34,047 bases of DNA, from assembly GCA_011523735.1 (NCBI GenBank), contig WTGB01000028.1, forward strand, positions 1 to 34,047, written 5' to 3'. Shown here in pieces: positions 6,458-13,658 of the stretch. The position numbers were made by a program, and so were the translations under genes. Under the pieces are notes generated by a model, which saw nothing but the letters and a program-made list of their open reading frames with translations, was not told the origin of the DNA and did not search any database. The stretch is from Chloroflexota bacterium (GTDB lineage Bacteria; Chloroflexota; Anaerolineae; Aggregatilineales; Phototrophicaceae). How positions within the stretch are numbered: position 1 is the first letter of the stretch; every line of letters starts with the position of its first letter.

Positions 6458-7663
6458 TCAATCAACTTGGTTCGCTGGCGCTTCTTCTTCGGATTCAGTC
6501 CCAAGGTCCAGATCTTCGTCCGAGGCACTGACATCGTCCTGACCTTCTTCGCCTATCTCAGTGCCCCAGCGCTGAGTAAAACCGACACGGCGCTTCTCCG
6601 GCTCCAGATGGCTAATGCGCAGTGAAAGGTGGTCGCCCTTTTGCACGTAGGAATATGGTTCTTTCAAGGCGCCATCACCCATTTCGCTAAGGTGGAGCAA
6701 ACCTTCCAGCCCATCCTCCAAGGCGACGAAGGCGCCAAAGTCGACAACGTTGGTGACGTAGCCTGCGACCAATTGACCTTCGTGATAGCGAAATTGCGCA
6801 TCGTCCCAAGGATCGCTAAGCAGGCGCTTGCGACTGAGCGCAATGCGATTGGTTTGTCGATCGAGGTTGAGGACGTAGACTTCGATTTCCTCGCCGATAT
6901 GCAAGATATCACGTGGATGGTCGACACGATGCCAAGCCAACTCGCTGACGTGAATCAAGCCATCCGCGCCGCCGATGTTGACGAAGGCGCCGAAGTCCCG
7001 CAGGCCGGTCACCACGCCGTTGACCACATCGCCGATGTTGAGCTCGGCAAGCAGCTTTGCCTTGCGGCGGGCGCGCCATTCTTTTTGCGCTTCGCGTTCG
7101 CTAAAGATCAGCCGCCGCCGATCTTGGTCGACCTCGATAACTTTGACGCCGAGGGTGTTGCCGATCAGTTGGGTCATCGCCTCTTTGCGATCGACAGACA
7201 GATTGGTGGAAACGAGATGAGAACTGGGTATGAAACCTTCCAGCCGATTCCAGCGGACGAGTGCGCCGCCCTTGTTGTAACCGCTAACCTTGACGTCAAC
7301 CGCGTCTTGAGATGACAGCAATTCGCGAGCCTTTTCCCAATCATAGCGTTGCAAGCCCATATTGATCGAAACGATGAGATTATCATTCTGATCGCGTGGA
7401 TTGACGACGTATACGGGAACACTGGCGCCGGTGGTCAAACTTTCCCGGAATGCCGTATCCATTCGTTCCAGGTCTTGCGATGGCACAATGCCGTCTTGTT
7501 TCGCGCCAAGATCGACGATGATTTCCCGTTCATCAATTTGGAGGATTGTGGCTTCGCGGATTTCACCGCGCCGCGGCGGCGTATAGGAAAAGTCAAAGGA
7601 TGAGGCGAGCATCTCTTCGAAATTCTCATCAGGCGAGAGATTCTGTTCTTGTGTTTCACTCAT
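6458..7663 (-). CDS. 30S ribosomal protein S1 homolog, copy B (four S1 domains)
   Basis: Second S1-family RNA-binding protein, 401 residues, next to copy A and similar to it throughout. The four S1 repeats lie at about 33-102, 121-190, 209-279 and 297-365; the best motifs are GVVTGLRDFGAFVNIGG in repeat 3 and VTNVVDFGAFVALEDG in repeat 4. A shared GGADGLxHxSELAWHRVxHP stretch shows the two genes are paralogs. The C-terminus is acidic (DEDLDLGTESEEEAPANQVD). It stops at TGA (6460-6458), but the frame goes on for 13 more acidic codons, EAADLPVDESEAD, to a TAA at 6418-6416; the TGA therefore looks like a recent nonsense change, read-through site or sequence error. The ATG at 7663 is 13 bases after AGGAGG, which is partly in a hairpin. 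Function as ribosomal S1 or as a regulator is not separable here. Confidence 0.88.
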   Translation of the reverse strand: MSETQEQNLSPDENFEEMLASSFDFSYTPPRRGEIREATILQIDEREIIVDLGAKQDGIVPSQDLERMDTAFRESLTTGASVPVYVVNPRDQNDNLIVSINMGLQRYDWEKARELLSSQDAVDVKVSGYNKGGALVRWNRLEGFIPSSHLVSTNLSVDRKEAMTQLIGNTLGVKVIEVDQDRRRLIFSEREAQKEWRARRKAKLLAELNIGDVVNGVVTGLRDFGAFVNIGGADGLIHVSELAWHRVDHPRDILHIGEEIEVYVLNLDRQTNRIALSRKRLLSDPWDDAQFRYHEGQLVAGYVTNVVDFGAFVALEDGLEGLLHLSEMGDGALKEPYSYVQKGDHLSLRISHLEPEKRRVGFTQRWGTEIGEEGQDDVSASDEDLDLGTESEEEAPANQVD

Positions 7664-7677
7664 GGGATAGGGTTTGC

Positions 7678-7693
7678 CTCCTGCTTGAGCAGG
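7678..7693 (-). promoter_or_regulatory. Ribosome site of S1 copy B partly inside a hairpin
   Basis: On the minus strand CCTGC(TCAA)GCAGG forms a five-base-pair stem (7693-7680) whose 3' arm runs straight into AGGAGG (7683-7678). The Shine-Dalgarno sequence is 13 bases before the ATG, farther than usual. The layout would let structure or S1 binding control translation; this is inference. Confidence 0.4.
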
Positions 7694-7739
7694 TCATCAT
7701 CGTGCCAGAAACCCGAGGCTTCTGAGCACTATCGACTAC

Positions 7740-7766
7740 AATGTAAAGAACTGGTACAAGCGTCAA
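7740..7766 (-). promoter_or_regulatory. Alternative promoter candidate for S1 copy B
   Basis: TTGACG (7766-7761) and TACATT (7745-7740) on the minus strand with a short 15-base spacer, about 77 bases before the S1 copy B ATG. An AT-rich stretch (ACAATATACTATACTGAT on the plus strand, about 7778-7795) lies just upstream. Weak. Confidence 0.28.
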
Positions 7767-7893
7767 AAAGAACTTACACAATATACTATACTGATTTTGA
7801 ACCTGAGAACCTAGCGCGACTCAGATCACGATGTGGTTCCAACACTACGATTCCTCGACGTGTCGCTTAGGTTCGGAACTCAACGCAGTCGCT

Positions 7894-7924
7894 ATTATAA
7901 CTCAAAGTTTTCGGAATAGCACAA
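7894..7924 (-). promoter_or_regulatory. Candidate promoter upstream of S1 copy B
   Basis: A perfect TATAAT -10 box (7899-7894 on the minus strand) with a poor TTGTGC -35 box 19 bases upstream. It lies just after the phosphoribosyltransferase gene and would give a leader of about 220 bases before S1 copy B. Confidence 0.4.
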
Positions 7925-7953
7925 GCTCGGCAAAAGAGGTCGCTGAATAGGCG

Positions 7954-8484
7954 CTAGATTTCGGGCTGCGCGTCGCCGAAGTTGCGCCCAAGCAAGCCTC
8001 GGTCAATCTCCCAGGGATAGACGACATAGGTATCGGTGACATCGCCGTAGAGGTCGGGTTTCAGGTTAGAAAACATGGTCCGATAAGGATTGTAGTGGAG
8101 CACACAATTGAAGGGAATGGCGCCGGCGGAGTTGACCCGTTCCCGCACTGAGATGCTCGTCCTGCCGCTGCCCCAAACATCGTCCACGATTAAGGTGCGG
8201 CGCCCGCGCAGCAAGTCTGGATCGGGGAATTGCAGGAAGGTGGGCCAAGCCATCATGCCTGATTGCCGGGTCGCGACAAAGTCTACGGAGGCCGTCAGCA
8301 AATGCTGTATGCTCAGCGCTTCTGCCAGCAAGCCGCCGGGGATGACCCCGCCACGCGTGATCATCACCATCGCGCCGAAGGGACCAAGGTGTTGTATGCG
8401 GGGGATAAGCCCGTCAATCAGTTGATCGACCTCGTCCCAAGTGATCAGGCGAGGCTGACGCGATTCTTCCGGACGCATCAGCAT
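7954..8484 (-). CDS. Purine-type phosphoribosyltransferase (Gpt-like), substrate unknown
   Basis: A type I phosphoribosyltransferase of 176 residues: these enzymes join a purine base (or use the fold for regulation) to PRPP-derived ribose 5-phosphate in the cytoplasm. The PRPP-binding loop is RTLIVDDVWGSGRTS (96-110), with the two Asp residues followed by the Gly/Ser/Thr phosphate loop. MITRGGVIPGGLLAEAL (41-57) is the PPi-binding region, and YVVYPWE near the end resembles the PWE/PWD motif of xanthine-guanine transferases. The base specificity cannot be read with confidence. AAAGGG lies seven bases before the ATG at 8484, and a promoter with TATAAT precedes it, so it is probably a single-gene unit. 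No purine genes are nearby. Confidence 0.82.
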   Translation of the reverse strand: MLMRPEESRQPRLITWDEVDQLIDGLIPRIQHLGPFGAMVMITRGGVIPGGLLAEALSIQHLLTASVDFVATRQSGMMAWPTFLQFPDPDLLRGRRTLIVDDVWGSGRTSISVRERVNSAGAIPFNCVLHYNPYRTMFSNLKPDLYGDVTDTYVVYPWEIDRGLLGRNFGDAQPEI

Positions 8485-8528
8485 CGGTATACCCTTTTGA
8501 TTAAAGTCGAATTGAAGACGTCTAGTTT

Positions 8529-8557
8529 ATTATAGAAGATTCGTTCACTTTACCCAA
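8529..8557 (-). promoter_or_regulatory. Promoter of the phosphoribosyltransferase gene
   Basis: TTGGGT (8557-8552), a 17-base spacer and TATAAT (8534-8529) on the minus strand. The -35 box overlaps the stop codon of the upstream methyltransferase gene. The -10 and spacing are ideal, the -35 shares only TTG with consensus. Start of transcription near 8522, about 38 bases before the ATG. Confidence 0.5.
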
Positions 8558-9728
8558 ATGAGGCCTCTTTACAGATGATAGCGATAGGCTTGCCCTGGTG
8601 GCGGGTCATCACCAGAACGCGCGATGCAGCGCCGGCCTTGAGCCGAAGTCGGTCAATCAACTCCTCCGGCGCCAGCGGAAAGCCACGTTTTTTAACAGTG
8701 ACACGGCCAACGCGGCGATCGACCAAGTAGCGCCGCAAACGCTTTAGCTGAAACGGCATCCAGTCCAGGATTCTCCAGGATCGTCCCCAAGGCGTCTGTA
8801 TTTGATGATCGGCTGTTAGGTAGGCGATGGTCTCGTCAAGCATGGCGGCATTCAGAGCCTGAGCCAGTTGCTGCACGAGACCGGCGCGCAAGATTGCTGG
8901 ATCGGGTTCGATTAGCCAGGCTCTTGGCGCGGCGGTTTCGACCGGCTCGATATCCCTGTGATTCAGGTGAAAGTTGCCGCGCTCTGTCAGCAATGTCGCT
9001 TTCGGCGGCAATTTGGGATGGCGGAGCCAGAGGAGCGCTTCGGTCAATTGCCCGCTCACCGAGACGAATTCGACTTGTCCGCCATAGGCTGCGAGCTGCC
9101 GCAGATCAATCCCGGGCGAGAGCTTCACGATGATTTCGGAAGCCTCGAAGCCGATTGCGAGCGAGAGTGGCGGCTGATAGCGCTCAACGTGACGGATACG
9201 CCTGCCCTGCTGGTCGCGGCGGCTCGGATCATAGAAGATGCAACCGTAGCCAGTCGGGATCGAGTTGCGGATGTCCTCCACCTTAAATGTGGCATTCAGT
9301 CTCATTATGGCTGAATTGTGGCGGGCGATGGCGATGCGCGCGGGGTTAATATCAAGCCCGAGGACTTGAGACCCGGCGGCGGCAAATGCCAGGCTGTCCG
9401 CGCCGATGCCGCAGCAGAGATCAAGTACATTATCCGACTCGACCAAGCCCGCGCGGTATCTGCGCGCCAAAGGATGGCTGGCCTGCTGCAAGCCGGCCTC
9501 GGTAAAAAGCATGGCAGGGGCGTATCTTGGAAACTTCGTGATCGCCTTCTTCCGCAGGCGCAAGGTGGTCAAGATGGCGCCTGCTTCCGGCGCGCTCAGG
9601 GATTTGCGCAACTCGGTGAGCAGGGGCAGGGTATTGGCATCGGACAGATCAGCATCGGCATAGTCTGCCAAGATGCGGCTAGCACGATCGGCGCGCAGAA
9701 AATCAATATCAGCCAGGCTCAGCGCCAT
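8550..9728 (-). CDS. Class I SAM methyltransferase with THUMP-like C-terminal domain
   Basis: Predicted SAM-dependent methyltransferase, probably acting on RNA, of 392 residues. The N-terminal ~95 residues are helical; the SAM-binding loop is VLDLCCGIGADSLAFA (101-116), followed by an acidic strand end LGLDINP (123-129), and a catalytic-type motif FYDPSRRD (165-172) where many RNA methyltransferases have DPPY/NPPY. The C-terminal third (RGNFHLNHRD, then VKKRGFPLAPEELIDRLRLK) resembles the THUMP-like domain that accompanies this family. The substrate is unknown. The start at MALSLADIDF is preferred: the 37-codon longer frame overlaps the preceding gene and its translation looks unlike protein. 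It starts 11 bases after the preceding gene's stop, so the two are co-transcribed. Confidence 0.8.
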   Translation of the reverse strand: MALSLADIDFLRADRASRILADYADADLSDANTLPLLTELRKSLSAPEAGAILTTLRLRKKAITKFPRYAPAMLFTEAGLQQASHPLARRYRAGLVESDNVLDLCCGIGADSLAFAAAGSQVLGLDINPARIAIARHNSAIMRLNATFKVEDIRNSIPTGYGCIFYDPSRRDQQGRRIRHVERYQPPLSLAIGFEASEIIVKLSPGIDLRQLAAYGGQVEFVSVSGQLTEALLWLRHPKLPPKATLLTERGNFHLNHRDIEPVETAAPRAWLIEPDPAILRAGLVQQLAQALNAAMLDETIAYLTADHQIQTPWGRSWRILDWMPFQLKRLRRYLVDRRVGRVTVKKRGFPLAPEELIDRLRLKAGAASRVLVMTRHQGKPIAIICKEASFG

Positions 9729-9739
9729 CGGGCAAATCG

Positions 9740-10567
9740 CTATTCGTCCGGCGCTTCGGCGGTCGCCGGATCGATTTCGACAGTGGTAAGTTTCTCGAAA
9801 GCGAGAGATTCCAGCGTCGGGTTCAAGATTGTGCCCCAAGCCCAGTCGGCTGCGGTTGAGCGGCTGAACTTGCCGACCTTGTTGATGTCTCTTATCTGTC
9901 CGCCGATCACAGCCGGCTGCATGAAACCAACCGCTTTCGGCAAGCTGCTAAACGCAAGTAATAGCGATGATTCGGCGCGCTCGATTGCGACAGCGCGCCA
10001 AGTAATCTTGTCCGACGGCATCAGCTTCCAGACCGGTTTGTTAGGCTGCTGCTGAATAAGCAGGTGAAGGTAGCGACCAGGATACCGATCGAGATCGAGT
10101 GAGTCGGCGTCGGCGCGCGCTACAGATTGAATGCGAGCGATAGTGTCGATTATGGCGTAGGGCTTTTCGCCGCGGAGCAGGACGCCCAGTCCATCGAGAG
10201 CCGGTTCTACCAGAATGCGAACATAGCCGTTGTCTACAAGTAGACGGGGATGGCTTTCGCTGACAGAGCCATGCGACCGCAGAGCAATCAACCGGCCGCC
10301 CGGACGCAAGGCATCCAAAATATATCCCAAAAGGTCGGTGGTCAGGGCGATGTCGTAAGCCACTGCGGCGTCGACGGAATCAGACTTGATGCCGCAGGAT
10401 TTGAGGTCAGGGGCGGGGACATGGCTGATCTGCAGGTCAGCGCGCCATTCGGCGAGCATTTCGCCGGAGCAGCCGTCGAGATCGAGCAGATGCAAGGTTG
10501 CGGCGCTCGGCGGCAGGTGTTTCGCCATGACAGCGACAAAATGCCTTTGGATTTGTACTGCATCCAT
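9740..10567 (-). CDS. Methyltransferase-like protein, degenerate, function unknown
   Basis: A 275-residue protein I do not recognise. Its first half looks like a class I methyltransferase fold with a weakened SAM loop: HLLDLDGCSGEMLAEW (about 26-41), then VDAAVAYDIALTTDLLGYIL and DALRPGGRLIALRSHG, the usual strand-4/strand-5 pattern. The expected Gly-x-Gly-x-Gly is reduced to GCSG, so SAM binding is uncertain. The second half (about 175-275, from NKPVWKLMPSD to the acidic end TAEAPDE) matches nothing known to me. The ATG at 10567 overlaps the TGA of the 59-residue gene by one base (TGATG), indicating translational coupling, and the THUMP-like methyltransferase follows after 11 bases. The longer frame to 10615 is rejected because of this coupling. 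Confidence 0.7.
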   Translation of the reverse strand: MDAVQIQRHFVAVMAKHLPPSAATLHLLDLDGCSGEMLAEWRADLQISHVPAPDLKSCGIKSDSVDAAVAYDIALTTDLLGYILDALRPGGRLIALRSHGSVSESHPRLLVDNGYVRILVEPALDGLGVLLRGEKPYAIIDTIARIQSVARADADSLDLDRYPGRYLHLLIQQQPNKPVWKLMPSDKITWRAVAIERAESSLLLAFSSLPKAVGFMQPAVIGGQIRDINKVGKFSRSTAADWAWGTILNPTLESLAFEKLTTVEIDPATAEAPDE

Positions 10568-10746
10568 CAACTGTTGCTGGCCGCCACCTTGATTAACTGC
10601 AGGAATTCGTCCCATTCTTCGCGGAAGAAATGCAGCGTTACCGCCCCCAATTCGACATGGTAGGTGACTTCATCATCCGGCTCGCGCACTTCCCAGACAA
10701 GATAATTCTCTGTTTCAGCGATGGCGTTGTTAGGCGAATCCGACAT
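10567..10746 (-). CDS. Small acidic protein of 59 residues, function unknown
   Basis: A short gene that opens with an excellent ribosome site: AGGAGGT ends seven bases before the ATG at 10746. The product starts MSDSPNNAIAETENYLVWEV and continues REPDDEVTYHVELGAV, TLHFFREEWDEFLQL, IKVAASNS. It is acidic, has no membrane segment or signal peptide, and looks like two beta strands (YLVWEV, TYHVELG) followed by an amphipathic helix (FREEWDEFLQLIKVA). Its stop overlaps the start of the methyltransferase-like gene as TGATG. It lies 35 bases after the U tract of the pnp terminator, with no obvious promoter of its own. I do not know the family; the ribosome site and coupling make it a real gene. Confidence 0.78.
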   Translation of the reverse strand: MSDSPNNAIAETENYLVWEVREPDDEVTYHVELGAVTLHFFREEWDEFLQLIKVAASNS

Positions 10747-10779
10747 ACTCCGACCTCCTCAAATCGCGTGATCGGGCGA

Positions 10780-10816
10780 TCAAAAAAACGTGCTGCATTC
10801 TGGACGCAGCACGTTT
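10780..10816 (-). terminator. Strong intrinsic terminator of pnp
   Basis: On the minus strand AAACGTGCTGC (10816-10806) pairs perfectly with GCAGCACGTTT (10796-10786) around a nine-base loop, followed by a T run (seven T in all, 10788-10782). An 11-base-pair stem and clean U tract make this the best terminator in the window; it starts 22 bases after the pnp stop. Confidence 0.92.
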
Positions 10817-10838
10817 GGGAGAGCTATTCTCGCGCATT

Positions 10839-13100
10839 TCAATTGCGGCGATCGCGATGGCCGCCACCGCGCCTGTCGCCCCCACGGCGATTGCCATCAC
10901 GCCGCGGTCCGCGCCTATCTCCGCCGCCGCGACGATCGCCTCCACGGCGCCCGCCAGCAGCATCACGGCGCATGGCCTCCTCGACATCCCAGCCTTCGAG
11001 CACGGCTTGCCGGCTGAGGCGAACACGCCCCGTGCCATCAATATTGATGACCATAACCATAATCTCGTCGCCGACGCTTACCTCTTCGTCCACACTTTTG
11101 ACATGATAGTCAGCCAGTTGTGAAACGTGGACCATGCCCTCGGTGCCAGGCAGGAATTCGACGAAGGCGCCATAGTTCTCGGTGCGGGTGACGCGGCCGG
11201 TGTAAATCTGACCAATCTCGGGCTCCTCTACCATCGCTTTGATCTTGTCCAGCGCCTGCATAACTTCCGCGCCGGACTCGCCAGCGACGTAGACCAAGCC
11301 ATCTTCCTGAATATCGACTTTGACATTGTGCTCGTCTTGCAGGGCGCGGACGTTCTTGCCGCCCGGTCCAATGACGGCGCCGATCTTGTCGACGGAGATT
11401 TTGAAAGATTCCATGCGCGGGGCGAAGTCGCTGAGAGTCTCGCGGGGTTCCGGCATGGCAGCGCTGATGACATCGAGAATCTGCAGGCGCGCGTCTTTTG
11501 CCTGCGCCAGCGCTTGCTGCATGATCGCGCGGGTGACGCCAGCTATCTTGATATCCATCTGCAAGGCGGTGATACCGTCAACAGTACCAGCCACCTTGAA
11601 GTCCATGTCACCCAGATGGTCTTCCAGGCCTTGTATGTCGGTCAGAACAGCGACTTTGTCCCCTTCTTTGATCAAGCCCATGGCGATACCGCCGACCGGA
11701 TTCTTGATCGGAACGCCAGCATCAAGCAGGGCGAGCGTACTGCCGCAGACGCTGGCCATTGATGTACTGCCATTCGAGCTCATCACCTCGCTGACCAGGC
11801 GGAGAACGTAGGGAAACTCCTCTTCGGAGGGAATCATCGCAAGCAGCGCCTTTTCCGCTAGAGCGCCATGGCCGACTTCGCGGCGGCGGGGACCGCGCAA
11901 AGGATAGGTCTCGCCCGTGCTGTAGGGCGGGAAATTGTAATGGTGCATGTAGCGCTTATCGTCTTCCGGGCTCAAACCGTCAAGGAATTGGGCTTCGCGC
12001 GGCGTGCCAAGGGTGGCGATCGTCAGGACTTGTGTCTCGCCACGCATGAACATGCCCGAGCCATGTACGCGCGGTACGAGACCGATGTCCGCCGCCAGGG
12101 GTCGCATTGTCATGTGTTCTCGGCCGTCAGGACGGATACCGTCGTGGACGATGCGCCCTCGCACAACGTTTTTCATCACCTGGTCGTAGGCGCGTTCGAC
12201 ATGAGCAAGATTGACTGGCTCCTCGTCATCGGCGATGGTTTCATTCCGCCCCGTGTATTGAGCCAGCAGGTTTTCCTTTATCTCTTGCAGCGGGGCACGG
12301 CGCGCGGCGCGGTCGCTGTGGGCGGTCATCACATTGCGGATCGGAGTTTCGACTTTGCTCTGAACTTCAGTGAGCAGGGTCTCATCGAGATTGTCGACAG
12401 CCGGTTCCTGTTTTTCCTTGCCGATCTCGTCGCGGATGCGATGCTGCAGGGCGATGATATCTTGCACCGCGTCATGCGCCATAAAGAGCGCCTCGAGCAT
12501 AGTCTCTTCGTCAACTTGATCGGCGTTGCACTCGACCATGTTGATGGCGTCAGCCGTGCTGGAGACACGCAGATCCAGCTTGCTCGCTTGCATATCGCTA
12601 TAGGTCGGATTGATGCTGAGCCCGCCATCGACCAAGCCGATGCGCGCCCCGGCGACTGGGCCATTCCAGGGAATGTCGGAAATCATCAGCGCGGTGCTCG
12701 CGGCGATGATGCCCAGCATATCGACATGATGTTCTTTGTCATGCGAAAGCGACATGAGAATGACTTGCAAATCGTTGCGCATATTCTTCGGGAAGAGGGG
12801 GCGCAAGGTGCGGTCGATGACGCGCGAGGTCAGAATCGCGCCTTCCGATGGTCGGCCTTCGCGGCGGAAGAAGCCGCCGGGCACACGGCCGCCGGCGTAC
12901 ATCTTCTCTTCGTAGTCAACGCTCAGCGGGAAAAAGTCCAGGCCGGGTCGTGGGGAGCCCATGGTCGTGGAACAGAAAAGCATGGTATCGCCCATGCGAA
13001 CGGTTACGGCGCCACCGGCTTGTTGGGCAAAGCGTCCAGTCTCAATGATGATTTCTTTGCCAGCGACTGGGCAGCGATATTCACGAATGTCGAGTGTCAT
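10839..13100 (-). CDS. pnp: Polyribonucleotide nucleotidyltransferase (PNPase)
   Basis: Phosphate-dependent 3'-to-5' exoribonuclease of mRNA decay, a trimeric cytoplasmic enzyme. From ATG at 13100 it has 753 residues in the standard order: first RNase PH domain ([40 protein letters not shown]), helical linker, second catalytic RNase PH domain with [20 protein letters not shown] and the Asp-bearing [19 protein letters not shown], a KH domain with [12 protein letters not shown], and an S1 domain ([20 protein letters not shown]). The end is unusual: about 35 residues of Gly/Arg/Asp repeats ([20 protein letters not shown] and on). GGAG lies six bases before the ATG; the 22-codon longer frame is rejected. 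It follows rpsO, the classic bacterial order, after a 184-base gap that holds a hairpin. Confidence 0.97.
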   Translation of the reverse strand: MTLDIREYRCPVAGKEIIIETGRFAQQAGGAVTVRMGDTMLFCSTTMGSPRPGLDFFPLSVDYEEKMYAGGRVPGGFFRREGRPSEGAILTSRVIDRTLRPLFPKNMRNDLQVILMSLSHDKEHHVDMLGIIAASTALMISDIPWNGPVAGARIGLVDGGLSINPTYSDMQASKLDLRVSSTADAINMVECNADQVDEETMLEALFMAHDAVQDIIALQHRIRDEIGKEKQEPAVDNLDETLLTEVQSKVETPIRNVMTAHSDRAARRAPLQEIKENLLAQYTGRNETIADDEEPVNLAHVERAYDQVMKNVVRGRIVHDGIRPDGREHMTMRPLAADIGLVPRVHGSGMFMRGETQVLTIATLGTPREAQFLDGLSPEDDKRYMHHYNFPPYSTGETYPLRGPRRREVGHGALAEKALLAMIPSEEEFPYVLRLVSEVMSSNGSTSMASVCGSTLALLDAGVPIKNPVGGIAMGLIKEGDKVAVLTDIQGLEDHLGDMDFKVAGTVDGITALQMDIKIAGVTRAIMQQALAQAKDARLQILDVISAAMPEPRETLSDFAPRMESFKISVDKIGAVIGPGGKNVRALQDEHNVKVDIQEDGLVYVAGESGAEVMQALDKIKAMVEEPEIGQIYTGRVTRTENYGAFVEFLPGTEGMVHVSQLADYHVKSVDEEVSVGDEIMVMVINIDGTGRVRLSRQAVLEGWDVEEAMRRDAAGGRRGGDRRGGGDRRGPRRDGNRRGGDRRGGGHRDRRN

Positions 13101-13242
13101 AGAATTCTCCGTATCATAGAAACGCGCCGAGAGTTTCGGTGAGCAACGAGCGCAAGCCCTGAACACCGGTCATGGTTGACGCATTTTCATTCGGTAGATT
13201 GATGGCAAGCAGCAGATCACTGCGGATTAGGTTTGACTGGCT

Positions 13243-13262
13243 ACCCGAAATCATTGTCGGGT
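13243..13262 (-). other. Hairpin between rpsO and pnp, possible processing site
   Basis: ACCCGA (13262-13257 on the minus strand) and TCGGGT (13248-13243) form a six-base-pair stem with an eight-base loop, 23 bases after the rpsO stop. No T run follows, so it is not an intrinsic terminator. In E. coli a hairpin in the same gap is cut by RNase III in PNPase autocontrol; any such role here is inference. Confidence 0.35.
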
Positions 13263-13284
13263 TTGTCCAGCCCAGCGCCGGCAA

Positions 13285-13554
13285 TCAACGGCGCAAGCCA
13301 AGGCGTTGAAGCAATTCACGATAGACTTCCGGCTTCTTGCGCGAGATGTACCGCAGATGGCGGCGGCGCTGACCAACCAGTTTGAGGAGCCCGCGGCGGG
13401 AATGCTCGTCGTGGCTGTGGACTTTCAGATGTTCGGTCAATTGGGTGATACGAGCGGTGAGCAAAGCGATTTGCACTTCCGGTGAGCCGGTATCGCCTTC
13501 TTCGCGCGCAAAGTCTTTGATAATCCGGTCTTTTGTTGCTCTATCCAATGGCAT
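13285..13554 (-). CDS. rpsO: 30S ribosomal protein S15
   Basis: Primary 16S rRNA-binding protein of the 30S platform. The 89-residue product has the family sequence: [60 protein letters not shown] and [20 protein letters not shown], ending LLQRLGLRR. The rRNA-contact residues of the DTGSPE and HxxDxxSRRGL motifs are all present (here [11 protein letters not shown]). The start at 13554 gives the standard N-terminus; GGACGG upstream is a modest ribosome site. A 27-codon longer frame covers the leader hairpin and is rejected. It has its own promoter and a stable leader hairpin, and pnp follows. Confidence 0.97.
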   Translation of the reverse strand: MPLDRATKDRIIKDFAREEGDTGSPEVQIALLTARITQLTEHLKVHSHDEHSRRGLLKLVGQRRRHLRYISRKKPEVYRELLQRLGLRR

Positions 13555-13580
13555 GAATTCCGTCCCTTCGCTAGCCACCG

Positions 13581-13604
13581 GACAGGCAGGATCGGTTGCC
13601 TGTC
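13581..13604 (-). promoter_or_regulatory. Leader hairpin of rpsO, possible S15 autoregulatory RNA
   Basis: GACAGGCA and TGCCTGTC form a perfect eight-base-pair stem with an eight-base loop, extended by two more pairs (CC/GG) past a one-base bulge. It fills most of the roughly 62-base leader between the predicted start of transcription (about 13616) and the ATG at 13554. S15 represses its own mRNA in several bacterial groups through unrelated leader structures. Confidence 0.5.
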
Positions 13605-13622
13605 GGTCAAAACAACGGGCTG

Positions 13623-13651
13623 ATTGTATCAGCACAAGAGCAGGTGGACAA
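13623..13651 (-). promoter_or_regulatory. Promoter of rpsO-pnp
   Basis: TTGTCC (13651-13646), a 17-base spacer and TACAAT (13628-13623) on the minus strand; 4/6 and 5/6 matches with ideal spacing. It lies in the short gap between the NYN-domain gene and rpsO. Confidence 0.65.
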
Positions 13652-13658
13652 TAGCCAG

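Noticed and set aside
10760..10781. GATCG...CGATC inverted repeat between the pnp terminator and the 59-aa gene
   Set aside because: Very short with a two-base centre; could be chance in a GC-rich gap.
11868..13142. 424-codon plus-strand frame antisense to pnp
   Set aside because: No ribosome site or domain; PNPase on the other strand is complete.
13101..13166. Longer N-terminus for PNPase
   Set aside because: The extension lies upstream of the GGAG ribosome site and looks unlike the family; MTLDIREY is the natural start.
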